DNA of 64,000 nucleotides from Sarocladium kiliense (Eukaryota > Ascomycota > Sordariomycetes > Hypocreales > Sarocladiaceae). The notes below the pieces were generated by a model that was not told the origin of the DNA, did not search any database, and saw only the letters and a program-made list of their open reading frames with translations. Of this stretch, positions 23,641 to 36,222 are shown one piece after another. Numbering within the stretch: the first letter of the stretch is position 1; each line of letters starts with the position of its first letter. The stretch is taken from the NCBI GenBank assembly GCA_030734395.1, contig JAUZTG010000047.1, forward strand, positions 558,001-622,000, read 5' to 3'. The position numbers and the translations under genes are program-made.

Positions 23641-24672
23641 TCAAGCAGATCTCTTCTCGACCTCGAAAAACTGATTGAGTGTGTCTGCAATAGTTGCCGA
23701 CAAAGGTCGGTAATCGACCTTGAGTATATCAGCTGCTTTCCTTCCACCAACCTGGTACCAGTCCTGCAATGCCCTCCCCTTGCCAGTGCCGGGTCTGCCC
23801 TCAGGGACTCTTTCCCTTGCGGCTTCAAGTTTCCTTGCCTCATCAGCCGCAGTCTGCCAATCGAAATGATGCGATAATATGAAGCGCTGTCCGCTCGCCT
23901 CCGGAACCTCAAGTGCGGCAACAAGCATGACAGCAGTATCGCGCACATCAACGCAGCCAGGGAAATCGAGATCAGGGATCTCAGTTGCATCGACAAGCTG
24001 CCAAAGTCGCTTCGCAGTCGACTGAATCTGATCCAAAGAGCTGACCTGCTCAAGATGCGGCCCTAAGACCGTCGCGGGGTTGAGACATGTGAGATCAAAA
24101 CTTGGGTTATGATCCCTCATCCAAGACCAAACTGCTCGTTCCGAAAGTGCTTTAGACGCAATGTACAAAGCCACAGGGTCTTTGATCATTGGGGCCTCTT
24201 CTAACGGCGTTGGGTTCCAGTCTGACTCGGTATAAGTATAGCCAGGTCGGGGATCTTTCGAGGTATCGAGACAAGCTGCTAGGGATGACATATGGATTAC
24301 CCGCTGTAGGGATGACCCTGCGTATAGCTCACACGCGTCCAGAATGCCTGTAGCGCTTTTCGAAGCAGGATCTAGCATGTCGCGGATATTATCTTCGACC
24401 GCACTAGGCGCTGGGCTCGCCACATGAATGACGCCAAAGATTTCCGTGCTGAATAACTCCTTGAAAGCGTGAGGCTCAGTCAGGTCTCGCACGTGTGCAG
24501 TCCTCAGTTTGGAACCGAAGAATGCAGGAAAGGTGTCGCGAACAGTACGCTCTGCCCTTTCCGATCTGACAGTGCCGCATACATAATAGCCCTTCTCAAG
24601 AAGCTGACTGATCACATGCAAGGCCAGGTATCCATTAGCCCCCGTAACCAAGACGGTCCGTACATCAGACAT
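23641..24672 (-). CDS. GRE2 / dihydroflavonol-4-reductase-like extended SDR
   Basis: An uninterrupted 343-residue frame. The ATG at 24672 gives MSDVRTVLVTGANGYLALHV with the TGxxGxx Rossmann signature next to the start; the frame upstream has no ATG. Later blocks are GVIHVASPAP, the serines of VIHMSSLAA, catalytic YIASK (Y-x3-K), and the LNPATVLGP block, all typical of NADPH-dependent aldehyde/ketone reductases of the GRE2/DFR group. No signal peptide, so cytosolic. It is the last gene of the redox group before the RIP-decayed block. The substrate cannot be read from sequence. Confidence 0.9.
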   Translation of the reverse strand: MSDVRTVLVTGANGYLALHVISQLLEKGYYVCGTVRSERAERTVRDTFPAFFGSKLRTAHVRDLTEPHAFKELFSTEIFGVIHVASPAPSAVEDNIRDMLDPASKSATGILDACELYAGSSLQRVIHMSSLAACLDTSKDPRPGYTYTESDWNPTPLEEAPMIKDPVALYIASKALSERAVWSWMRDHNPSFDLTCLNPATVLGPHLEQVSSLDQIQSTAKRLWQLVDATEIPDLDFPGCVDVRDTAVMLVAALEVPEASGQRFILSHHFDWQTAADEARKLEAARERVPEGRPGTGKGRALQDWYQVGGRKAADILKVDYRPLSATIADTLNQFFEVEKRSA

Positions 24673-25839
24673 GACTTGGTCAGGAGATCTCCACGTCGTT
24701 AAGATTCGTGACCAACCGATAGGGACAAACACTAAAAATGACTAAGAGGAAAGATTGAAGAAGCATAAAAAATTCGACGGCAAATAGTTCACGGATCTGA
24801 TGTGTCTTCTATCTTTATAGACTGATTCGCTGAATTGTGTCTCCGACAATACAAAGATTGTTGTACGGCCTAGTTTACACGTGACACCGAGTTGACCATT
24901 AAAATCCGGTTTCGGCCGCTTAAGCAACTGCTAAATCCGGCTGCCTTGATTCACCACGGGTTCGGTAGAATTTCTAGCGTATGGACTAGCTAATCCCTCT
25001 TAAACTTAAGCTCCAGCTAAGTGGGTTACTGCGATTGCACTGTACTTATTTAATATAAACCCACGCGGAATCTAGCTAATTTGCATCAGGACCACACTGA
25101 GGTGAAAAGTGTATTCTCCTTGCTTCTTTTCCCTAGGCATCTTGGGTAATTCAAATATACCACGTTATGAGGCGGATCCAAAAGGCACCAAAAGGCATCC
25201 TGAACATTGATACGTAAACCTATTACACTATAAACTTCTACGGAAGGCTAAGAAACTGCTCAAACATTTTTGGGAAATTTAGCGTTCCAAGGCCTGTCGT
25301 AGGGTCCCCTGTTAAGTTGTAAGCTTAAAGCAAATAGACTTTTCCTACTAGGAGCGTTCAAAGAAAGGATATCCACAGTATTTAGATTTCATTTACATCC
25401 GGGTACAGCAGTGAATCCGTTCGTTCCACACCCCTATTCTAAAGTCAGCAAGCGGTCAATATTCAAAACTGCATAGACATTATATAAGATTCTAGCCCTC
25501 TATAATATCTTTAAGAATGTAAGGATAGGTATAAAGCAAAGGTTAATAAAACTAATAGCTCCCTTGCTAATCTTCATATATTTACCATTAATAATTATTA
25601 AAAGGGCTAAGATAATAAGAGCTATACCGTTCGTATTAAAAGCTTATAATAATTTACTAAATATTATAATATTCACCTTTCATCTTCGCAAGCTGAACAG
25701 GCCAACTGCCTGCAGCCGTCCCGAACATCCCTTAAAATTAATTCTAATACCAGCATTCGAATCAGCCCGTCCTCTTCTCCCCCGACGAGATGACGCATCG
25801 CGCGCACACATCGGCTGAGGCGGGCAAGCTAATAATTAT
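24673..25839. other. upstream region grading into AT-rich decay
   Basis: The first 250 bp are a normal 5' flank of the SDR gene. Beyond about 24,930 the sequence becomes AT- and TA-rich with no open frame. A short GC-rich island lies at about 25,690-25,820. No gene was recognised. Confidence 0.5.
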
Positions 25840-28800
25840 TAATAAAGGAAGAAAGAGGCTAGAGCAAAGCCTTTACTATCCTAATATAAATACCTCCTAG
25901 TTCATATAACAAAGCAGCAACAAACCCGAGGCGGCTACGAGTAAAACGCTAATAAACTCGAAAGAATAAGAGATTTATAATTAAATCGCTAGACTTATCC
26001 TATATGATACTCTTAATAAGGTATAGGACCTTATACTTAAGCTGGCTAGTACGTAAGAGGAGCACACCCGCTCTAAATATGCTATAAGCGAGAGAAGTGA
26101 AAATACTAGCTTCCTAGAAGAGAGAATCGCAGCAAGAATCACTAAAGCAGTTACAGATAGCATCAGAGCGAGAACGTAACACGCCTATATATTATAGGCT
26201 AAGGTAGCCCGGACGCCTCCAGCCTCGGCGCCGTCTATTACTATTATAGGAAATACTTAAACTAGCAGCGCTAATAATATAAAACTACTTTAAATATAAA
26301 TAGAACACAAGCTTATAATCAGGACAAGGGATACTATAGAGAAGGTTTATAATAAGTTAGTCAAGCAGATTATAACAACCACGAACCAAACCCGAGGCAA
26401 TAATATAATAATAGCGGCTTATAAACTACCTAGTAATAATATTATTTTAATATTTAGAACGGCCTCCGAGGCAGAAGGAAGTAAAACAGACTAGGTTAAG
26501 TCCGCCTTTAAAAAGATATCCTCCTCCTAACCTAGCTACGTAATAATAACGAAAAGAATACGTAGCAAGCTCGTAGCACAGAACACTAAAACCTTTTACA
26601 AGATTATTACAAAACAGAACAGCATTAATATTACTAAAATCACTAAAATACGTAATAGAGGCGGCCACGCAGATAGGACGACGCTGATTATCAGCGCTAT
26701 AATACTAGAAGACGCGAACAAGCTCTATAAACAGGGGCTCGTTTTAGCCTATAAAATACACGACTGCGAACCGTACGAGGAGGCCGCTAGACCAAAGCAA
26801 TGCTATTAGTGCCACGCCTTCAGACACATCACGAAGTTCTATAAGGCTATACTATGCTACGGCCGCTGCGCAGGAGCGGCGCACACAGGGGAGACTAGCT
26901 GCCCAGCCACAAAACCAGGAGCTAAACCCAGATGCCCTAATTATAACAGCCCTCATCTAGCATAAGACCGCTATTACCCCGAGATAACCACGTAACAGAC
27001 GTCCGCTTACAAGGCATACTAAACGAGGCCTATAAGATTTATAACCACCCCTTACGCATACTAAGCAGAGGAGACCACGGAAGCAAACCAAGAGCATAAT
27101 ACCAGCAAGCCTGCTAAGGCCCCGCAGATTAGATAACCGCTAAGATCTAAAAATAAGAGGCCTAGGATAAGCTTAACAAGAAGCTATAATATAAGTATTA
27201 TAGACCCAGAGTACTCCCGAGCCGCATCTCAAAGCAAGATTAGCAGATTCCTATAAACTAACACTAAACAACTCCCTCCCGCCACCTAATAATAAAAGTA
27301 CTATTCTAGAACATAAATAAACAGGCCACTTTAATACACCTTACACTCCGAGCCCACAGCAAGTACAACATAATCACGCTAGCCGAGCCCTATATCAACC
27401 CAAATACCAGCTCTCCCACCATCCCCGGCATAAGCAGCTATAACCTTATATACTCACCAGGCCAGATAGCACTCTATATTCATAAATGCCACGGCCCCGA
27501 GTTATAGTAAGCACGCTCTGGCCGCGATTAGATAAAGGTCACCTTCTCTAGAAATACTCCCAACACGCTACGAGTCATAGCATTTTACTATCCCCTAAAC
27601 GCTTCTAGCCCGGAGGCGCTCTAAACGCTACGCGATGCCGAGCCAGGGCCGCCTACTATTATTATCAGTGACTTTAACCTATACTACCCCCTCTAAGACT
27701 AATATAGCCATCACTACGCTAATAGCGAGACTCTGCTCTGCGAAGCACAGCGCCTCTAATACGCACTCGCCACGCCCCCAGATACTATAACGCGCTCCTT
27801 CCTAGGCTACTAAAATAATATACTAGACTTAATATAAGCTAATACTAGTATATAAGCAACCTACCTTAGCACAGACTACGACCTAGACGGGTCCGACTAT
27901 TTCCTATAGATAGTCCGTAGCGGATATAAGGCTATATCCCCGCCCTCTTATACTAAGTCTAGACGATAGAGGGAAGTCGATATTAATAAAGCCAGGAGCG
28001 AGACGCGGGCACGTTTCTATAGCTCCCCGCCCGTCGCGGGCAACCCAGAAGCTATTAACGAGGCAGTATAATACCTTACCGAGGAGCTATATAAGATAGC
28101 TGACTTCGCGGTTCCGCAGCGAGGAAGCTGCGGCTTACAAACAAGCCTGCAATAGGACCCGGCCACAGGGGCGGCGACCAGGAATCTAAAGACCACCCGC
28201 CGCCACTATCAAAGGACAAGGAATCAGGCGGACTAGCGACAGCTCCGCGAGGCGGCCGCGGCAGTACGCCGCTGCGTCTTCGAGGCTCGTAGGAGAGCGT
28301 TCCGCGAATATACCCACGATGCCTCAGCCGACCCAACGAAGCTATGGAGGTTGTTGAAATGGGGCCGCCTCCGCAGCGGCCTCGCACCCGAGGACGCGCG
28401 GCTTCTAACGCTGCGGGACGGCACTGGGGGCACCGCGAGCACGTATAAAGAGAAAGCAAGAGTGCTTGCGGACCGCTTCTTCCTAAAGCCCTGGGCCGTA
28501 GCCCCGTCGGGGGCATAACCGGACCAAGCCACGGCATATAGCATCCCAATCCCGTAGCGTGTAAGCAGCGCGGACGTGGCGACGGCGCTGGAGGGTATCA
28601 AGCCCTGGAAAGCCGCAGGGGACAACGATATCCCAGCAGGGTTCCTGACGGCCTACGGCTCGTAGATCTACCACCCTATAGCAAGAATCGCCGACGCCTG
28701 CTTTAAGGCCGGCTATTTCCCGCGGCGATACCGAAGCACATGCATAGCGGTTATCCCTAAGCCGAATAAACCTCTGGACGCGAGGCGCACGGTAAAGGGA

Positions 28801-31080
28801 TGGCGCCCGATCTTACTATTATATATAATCGGCAAGGTTATTAAGACGATCCTTACCAAGCGTATCGTGGACACAGCGGAGAAGCATAGCCTCCTCCCCG
28901 AAGGCTAGATAGGCAACCGCAGAAAATGATCAATGGAATTAGCACTCGCCGTAGTAGTAGAAGGAACGCGCGCAGCGTAGGCCCGCGGCGGGATCACCTC
29001 GCTCTTACAGCTAGACTTTGCCGGGGCCTTTAATACTATCGACCACCGCCACTTACTACACGACCTTTAACAGATAGGACTCCCCTCCTAGACTATATAA
29101 CTTATTCGCAGCTTCCTCGAGGCGTGAATAACACAGCTCCGCTTCAATAACAAGACGTCTATGCCCTTCCCTATCCCGTCAAGGGTCCCCCAGGGATCCC
29201 CGCTCTCCCCGATCCTCTTCATACTCTTCATCTCAGGTCTATATAAAAAGCTATCCTCCTGCGAGGAGATAATAACTATCAGCTTTGCTAATAATACTAA
29301 CCTACTCGCCTTCAGGAATAACGCTTAAACGACACGGCGCCTCCTCGAGGCCGCTTAGATAATTTGCTCCGAGTGGGCACTAGATAAGGGGATGACTTTC
29401 AAACCAGACAAGGCTAGCCTTCTCTACTTTATTAAAGCCAGAGCAGCTAAAACAGAGCAGGTATAACTCAGGGCCATAATTATTAAACTATAGTAGGATA
29501 GGCGGTTCCTAGGAGTTATCCTATAATATAAACTATTATAAGGACTATACCTAAGCAACCTAAAAGGCAAACTTAAACGCTAATAGCGGGCTCTTAGCAT
29601 GATCGCAGCGAGCATATAAGGAATCTAACTTATAAATGCCAGGGTCATCTATTCGCAAGTCATCCAGATAATAATAACCTATAATGCCTCCTTTATTTAT
29701 ACTCTGACTAAGCCTAGAGGAAACCCGCACAGAATAGCACGCTCGCTCGCTACAGAGCAGCACCAGGGCCTTCGCATTATTATAAGAGCCTATTAAGCAA
29801 CGCTAGGTCGCCTACTCAAGATAAAACTCATAGTCCCCCCACTTAACCTATATATAAATAAGAGATGCTAGAACTTTACAGCTAAGACCTTTTAGCAAGG
29901 CGAGGCCGCAGTAGTATTTAAAGCTAGTATTAAAGCAGCACAGTAGATCACAAGACGCCATTATAAGGGCGGCCACAGGCCGCTGACCTCCCGGAAACTA
30001 ATAATAAAATTATAAGGATAAGCCAGAGAGTAGCTACGCTATAAGGCTAATAAGAAGAAGCTACGGGAGCGCATAATCCAGGAATAAGAAGACTAGTAGC
30101 ATGACTAGGCCTCTAGCCTGGCTATACACCGGCTACAGGGCGGGGCCGCCGCTACGGAGTTTAACCCTAGCTTTAGGATATCACTCTTAAGAAAGGTATA
30201 CTAACGCCTCATAAAGCACGAGAGCTCGGCACTCACACAGCTACGGACAGGGTACGTCAGTCTAAGATCATTCCTCTATAATCAGGGCGTCCCCGTAGCG
30301 CCTATGCCATTCTACTAATACAGCAGCGGTAAGGAAACAGTCTACCACATCCTAGCTAAATACGCACTCAGCCGAGACAGACCCGCTTATATCCCGCTAC
30401 AGTCCTAATGCAATGCCATAGAAGCCCTATCATTACCTAAAGCAGCAGGTATACTTACTAGATAGTTCCTTAAGGACCGCAAGCTTAAGCAGTTCCGGCT
30501 AGCAGTATCCCTTTAAGAGCAACGGCTCCCCTATGAATAGAACCCGCTATATATAAACAGCTCGCGAGCGGCGGGCCCACGCCAGGCCAATCTAATCTAG
30601 CTAAACGTCCCTATACTAGCGTATACCCGCGGCCACTCGCTCTCATAATAACAGCAGCATCGCCACGACAGCGCAGCAGCGCCGCGGCGTCCTCTCCACG
30701 CTCCTCAGCAGCCTATAAGAAAAAGCAGCAGAGGCAACAACAGTTATAATAACTTAGCTAAACTCTTATCTATTACCTTAGAGGCATAATAGAGGCGTAG
30801 CGCAGACGCTAATATTCTTCTTCCTTATATTCCTTATTCTCTTATCTTTACTCCTCTCCTTTATCCTATATATAGGATAAGTCTAGCCATCGCGCTAGTT
30901 TTCACAGCACTGAATCCCTAGGGGACACTGTGATACCGTAGCGGCCACGCATATACCGCGCACGGGGTTTTCATCCTATTTCATAAGGTTTTCCCCCGAG
31001 CTACTACAGATAGAGGCACCGCCCACCCTATAGGGGGTCAGCGGAGTATAATAATAAATAAATAAATAAATATATATATA
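25840..31080 (+). mobile_element. RIP-decayed Tad1-type LINE (non-LTR retrotransposon)
   Basis: The start is approximate. Through many stop codons the order of a Tad1-type LINE is readable on the plus strand: a gag-like zinc knuckle near 26,798-26,900 (CYxCHAF then further Cys/His), an endonuclease domain near 27,350-27,950 (LAEPY, ISDFNLYYPL), reverse transcriptase near 28,560-29,420 (AVIPKPNK, GWRPILLL, PQGSPLSPILF), and a tail region. The catalytic YADD is now FANN at 29,284-29,295, exactly what G-to-A changes produce. Most in-frame stops are TAG at expected Trp or Gln positions, again C-to-T/G-to-A. The 3' end resembles that of the intact LINE further right (CCCTATAGGGGG block near 31,030) and finishes in AAAT repeats. 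Confidence 0.8.
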
Positions 31081-31082
31081 TA

Positions 31083-32945
31083 ACGTACTTGTACACCGAG
31101 TGGGCCATGTCACCGAGTGGGCCACCCCATCGCGATAATCTATTATTCTACCTTTAATGCCCCTTTTCTCCTCTAGATATTATAGAAACGCCTTATAAAG
31201 ACGCTAGCATTAACTTAGTTATTTAAGCTATTTAAAATAATAAGTCTTTAAGTATTTAAAGCGCTATAAAGATCTATAATATTAGCTATATAACCCTTAC
31301 TTACTAGCTTAGCAGCATAACTCCTCGATATAATAGCCCGCCTAACTTTATAAAATTAATAATATTAAAAGAGAAAGTAATTATTAAGAGGATATTTAAC
31401 TTAGATTTATAATCTTGCTCTTTATAGATTAATAGCGTAGTTATAATAGCGAATCTTTTGCTTATATTACGTAACGCGGCACTAATTAGAGACTAATAGC
31501 CTTATCGCTTTATTATACGATATAAAGAGCTTAGAATATATTAAGTCTAGAGATATAATTATAAGAGAGCCTTATACGAAGATCTAGCCGCGATAAAGGC
31601 ATGGTTCTCTCTTATGAAGAATATAATTGTGAAGTATAGTATTATAGACGATGATATTTATAATTTTAATAAGACTAGCTTTTAGATAGGTGTTATTTTA
31701 ACTGGAATAGTTATAATAAGCTCTAAAAGGGTATTAAACGCGAAACTAATATAGCCTAGTAATTAAGAATAGGTAACTGTGATTTAGGGCGTTGTAGGGA
31801 CTAGTTATTATATTTCTTTATTTATTATAGTTATAAGCTAATATTACTTTTTAAGCTAGTATAAAGATAACCCTCTACTACCTAATTAGGTTATTATAAC
31901 GTCTTAAAATAACTAGATAATAAATAAAATTAGTTTAGAATAGATTCGGCATTTTAAGAAGCATACTTAATCGCGCACAGTTAGCAAATATCAGCTCCTT
32001 ATGCTAAATAGCTACGAAAGTCACTAATCTATTAAATTCAACGATTATTATAAAGAGAAGGATATTATTCTATTTTATATACCTCCTTATTTATCTTATA
32101 TACTCTAGCTACTTGATGTTAGCTGTTTTAGGCTATTAAAGAAAGTATATAATCAGGAAATCGAGGAGAGGATATAGGTAGGTATAACCCACATCTTAAA
32201 AGAAGACTTCTTTCTAGCGTTTTATAAGGCATTCTAGAAGGTAATTATAAAAGAAAATATCCTAGGAGGTTTCTGAGGCTTAGGGCTTTTATCTTATAAC
32301 CTAGAATCTATTCTTTTAAAGCTTAACATAAAGTTTAAGATGTTAATGCCTCTAAGCATCTCCTTTAGCCTGCTTAAGCCTTAGACTTCCTAAATGCTAA
32401 TAAATACTAATAAGGCTCTTATATAAAAAGCCTTATTAATATATTAGATCTCTTATTATTAGGGAAGCTTGCTGATATTAATTTTAAATAGTATTAGTTA
32501 CTTAGCGAAAAGTATAATAATTATTATATATTAGATAGCTCTTTTAAAAGCAGAGGTTAAATTACTTCGAGAGGTAAATAATATACTAAGCCGTTATTAG
32601 AGAGAGAAAAAATAACGCCTTAGGCGAAGCAGAGCTATAGCTTTATTTAAGGGTAATATTTAAATTACCTAGAATAAGGCTAAAGTATAAATAAAATAGG
32701 AAACATAGGAAAATAATAGTTAGAAGCCTTGTATGGAAACGAAGCCTCGGCGCTATAAAACGTGTAGAAATGCCGGATATAATGCGAGAACTTATTAGAT
32801 AGTTATTTTATCTGCTAATAAAGGTAATAGCGATTAGGTTTTTTTTTTTTTTTTTTTTTGTTATTGAGTAATTTGCTTGAATTAATGGATTATCGCGATG
32901 AGGTGGCCTACTCGGTGATATGGCCCACTCAGTGTACAAGTACGT
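31083..32945 (+). mobile_element. decayed Fot/pogo-type DNA transposon with long terminal inverted repeats
   Basis: The ends begin ACGTACTTGTACAC and match in inverted orientation for about 65 bp (31,083-31,147 against 32,883-32,945), each holding two copies of a CCGAGTGGGCCA-like box. TA flanks both ends (31,081-31,082 and 32,946-32,947), the target duplication of the Tc1-mariner-pogo superfamily. At 1,863 bp it is close to Fot1-sized elements. Inside, a mutated pogo-type transposase is readable: IYNFNKTSF at about 31,660-31,690 (expected DETGF after reversing transitions) and the later FYIPPYLSYIL..LLDVSCF block near 32,075-32,130. Stops and D-to-N, E-to-K changes indicate RIP. A 21-base T run at 32,839-32,859 lies near the right end. 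It is not mobile on its own. Confidence 0.85.
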
Positions 32946-32947
32946 TA

Positions 32948-33187
32948 TATATAAATTATATAAAAATTAAAATACTACAAAAATATTAAATTAAATTAAA
33001 AAAAAATTATAATTCTTTAAAATAATTATTTATATAAAATATTTAATTAAGAAAATATTATTTTTATCTTGAAATTAAAATAGATTAAGATTTAATTTAT
33101 ATAATTTATAATTACTTTTTATTAAATAAAATATAAAAATATAATATAAATATTTTTATATAAAAATAAATTTAATTATTATATAAT
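32948..33187. repeat. extremely AT-rich spacer
   Basis: This stretch is nearly pure A and T and has no open frame. It ends abruptly at about 33,187, where normal composition resumes. It may be the far side of the LINE tail into which the pogo element inserted, or sequence outside a mobile unit that starts at 33,188. Confidence 0.6.
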
Positions 33188-33555
33188 AAAGCCAAGTGTC
33201 TCGGTCTTGACCTCCAAACTCGGCGGGCTCTGCCGCCGCTTTTGGCGGGTTCGACCGTTGGGGGCGTCCGCGGAGCTCACGCCCTCCCTGCCCCGTCTCT
33301 CTTCGGGCGGACGACTTGAATGCGTGCGGACCCCTGCCAGAGCTCAGGAAACATGCTGTTCCGTTTGTCAGACGTTCGTAGGCTGCGGTCTCGTCGCCCT
33401 AGCTGTCGAACATTTAAAAGAGCCGCCTTTCCAAGTCGTCGCTCCTGGACTTCCTTGTCTCTCGAACCCCCCTCCAGCGGCCCCGAGCCTCCCTCCGTGC
33501 TTATACGCCCGTCTGACTTTCGGTTTCTCTTTACATATTTCTGGCTCCATCTACT
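33188..33555 (+). promoter_or_regulatory. GC-rich leader of the DUF3435 gene
   Basis: 368 bp of GC- and pyrimidine-rich sequence fill the gap between the AT-rich border and the recombinase ATG. This is a plausible promoter and 5' UTR. If the recombinase belongs to a Starship, one element edge should lie in or just left of this segment. Confidence 0.4.
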
Positions 33556-36222
33556 ATGACCTTACATCATGAGATCCTACACACTCTTCAGCATGCCGCA
33601 GAGAAGCGCCTCAAAGCTACGCAGGCCCGCAAAGCGGCTCAGACGAAAACGCTGGGGTCGGGAGGCTACCATAATATGCAACGGCAGCTGAACAAGACAA
33701 AGTTCCTCAGTCCTATAGATGCCGATACCACCCAGGCCAACATCTATTACATTAAGAAGAGATTCATGAGGTACCCTTTATTTTAAGACTTCGTCCAATA
33801 ACACCTACTGACTGTTCGCAGATTCTGCCATGAGAAGAAACACGGGAGTTGGAAGAAGGCGATCCTCAAACGATACTGCGACAAAGGCTTGATCATGACA
33901 TTCCTTCACTGGATCTGCGAGACGTACCTTCTGCCGAGACGCAAACGCTCGAAGAGGAAAACCGTCAACCAGTACTGGCGAGACTTCAAAATGCTCTATC
34001 GACGGACCAACAAGGGGAGGGTAGTCAATGCGAACGACTGTGAGGAGATCCGTAAGGTATCTGTTCAGTGACATTCCTTGATTCTCTAAAGTTTGGGGAA
34101 CTAACCGTCTGGAGTACATCAATGGCCACTTGAAGGACAAGTTCGATCTCGACACTCTCGCCAAATGCAAGCCTGTGATGGGCGTTGACGATCTCCTCCT
34201 GGGACTCACGCATCACTGGTCCCGGGATACGAGCATTTTCCCTACCGAGGACGATCGCCTTGATCTGCCAGCGATAATGCTTTTTCAGGCGTACACCGCG
34301 TGCCGACCGGCAGAACTGGTCGATGGAACCAAGAGCAGGGGGGGCAAAGATCCCCTGCAGGATGATCCTGACGATGAGCATGCGGATGCCCACATGCTTG
34401 ATGTTGACCTTGGCGCTGATTCAGAGAGGAGAAAACATGCATCCCAAAGGAAGAGCCGCCGTCAGACCCCGGAATGCAGCCTCAAACACGAGTCAAATAC
34501 CGAGCCAGACTTAGACGAGGCTGACCTCGATGAGGCTCTGTTCAATGACGAGGACAAGGACGACAGCGATGCGACAAGCGATACCGACTCCAGCAGTGAT
34601 AGTGGTGATGAAGATGAGAGTGAAGACGATCTACGAGACAAGATCGGCGCGGGCGAATATACTGTGACTGAAGACGACGAGCCCATCCGGAAGCACAAGG
34701 CTCTTTGCTATGAGGACATCATCCTCTGGATCGTCAAAGATCCCAAGAGAGGGGGAAGGGATGTTTTGGCCATGGAGGTTCACTTCCGGCACCACAAAGG
34801 CGCGGATAACAAACCAAAACCGTATGTTCTCGCCACTGATGTCCAGCCCGCCGCACAGGGTCTCCTTCTCACCGTCCGTGCAGTACCATCTTCTTATTTC
34901 GCGAAAACCCTCTTCCGATCTTCTGTCCCATAAGCCACATCCTGGCACGCGCTATTCGAGACGACGCAGTTCAAGTAGATGGGTTCAGTCACGCCAAACC
35001 CTTCTTCTCCACCAATCTCAGCAAAATGGCGGCCAAGGTCCACTGGAAGCCATCGAAGCTCAAGACACCGATATTCCGACGATCTGTACGGACCGCTGCT
35101 GGGTGGATCAAGTCGAAGACGGAGCCTATGAAGTACTCGACATACGCATTCTATCTGGATCGCATCGGGTTAGATCTGGGATCCGAGGAGAGATGGACGT
35201 CGTATTGTATGCGGCGTGGCAATTGTAACGCTATCCTTGGTGTTGCTCCAGATGGTGTTGTGGACCAAGTCATGAGACATGATCCCATGACGGGCTGCGT
35301 GCAAAACTCCTACCTGAACCGCCGAGTTGGATTCAACACCCAGGATGCGTTCCTCGAAAGAGACCCCTCGGCTGACGGTCTGACCAAGGCTTTCACACAC
35401 ATGAGCATCCGATGCAACCCTGAAGTTCCAAAGGAGATTCCGAAAACCGAGTTGGACAAGTTGCCTCCGGATCCTGAGATTGTCGACCTAACAAGGCGGG
35501 TCAAGCAGCTGTCGATGCAGATCAAATACGAGCACAGGTTCATTAACGCAGCTCCGGAGCACGTTCAGAAGGACTATCGACAGCTGCAGCGAGATCTGAA
35601 GAATGCCGAGAAGGCGTTCAGAGACGATATGACCAAGGTGTACCAGGAAGCTTGCCGCAGACGTATCCACAACGAAGAGTTGGAGCGGCAACTGAGCGGG
35701 ACGGTTGCCGAAGAGAAAGCCGAGCCTATCCTTCAACATCACCTAGAAGAACGTACTCAAGTATCAGCCCTCATGTGCGATTTCAGAGTAGATCTCAGCG
35801 AGCAAGAGATCACGGACCGGAAAGTCTCTGCGATCGACAAGTTGGTTTGTCTGGCCGCTCGTCGCGAGATACGTCCGCCGAGGTCATTGCGGGTCAGCAG
35901 TGAGAGTCGTGAGAGCACCCCCAATGAGGAGAAGTCTGCGCCAAAGATTGAAGAGATTCCTCTTGTCTTGGGCAAGACACAATGCATATATTGCGTTGGA
36001 AACGAGCAGCTGCCGCACGCGGACCGTATGCGTACTTTTAAACGCGTTTCCCACATGATGGACCACGTCGAAAATGTCCACCTAAGGCATGAGCCTGCTG
36101 CACCGAGCTTTTTTTGTCGTCACCCTCGATGCAAGCATTTGGGAGACTTTTTGACCAGCTTGGATCATTTCAAGAACCATGTTCAGACAATGCATGGCAT
36201 TAAGCTCCGAGAACGGCATTGA
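33556..36222 (+). CDS. DUF3435 tyrosine recombinase-like protein (candidate Starship captain)
   Basis: Four exons (33556-33770, 33822-34056, 34115-34821, 34884-36222) with introns of 51, 58 and 62 bp give 831 residues. Splicing restores the family blocks KPKPTIFLFRENPLPI and PISHILARAIRDD. Tyrosine-recombinase residues can be assigned: R214 in YTACRPAELVDG, R496/R497 in SYCMRRGN, H518 in VMRHDP, and Y529 in NSYLNRR, 11 residues later. An acidic stretch lies at about residues 250-320, and the C-terminus has C2H2-like Cys/His pairs (CIYC...H, CRHPRCK...H). DUF3435 (often labelled FluG domain) proteins include the captains that move giant Starship transposons, always as the first gene reading inward; many others are solitary. 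No frameshift or RIP decay is seen, so it looks intact. Confidence 0.88.

Noticed and set aside
28076..28674. Minus-strand frames of 130-157 codons in a GC-rich island
   Set aside because: They are antisense to the decayed LINE reverse transcriptase region, which reads coherently on the plus strand.
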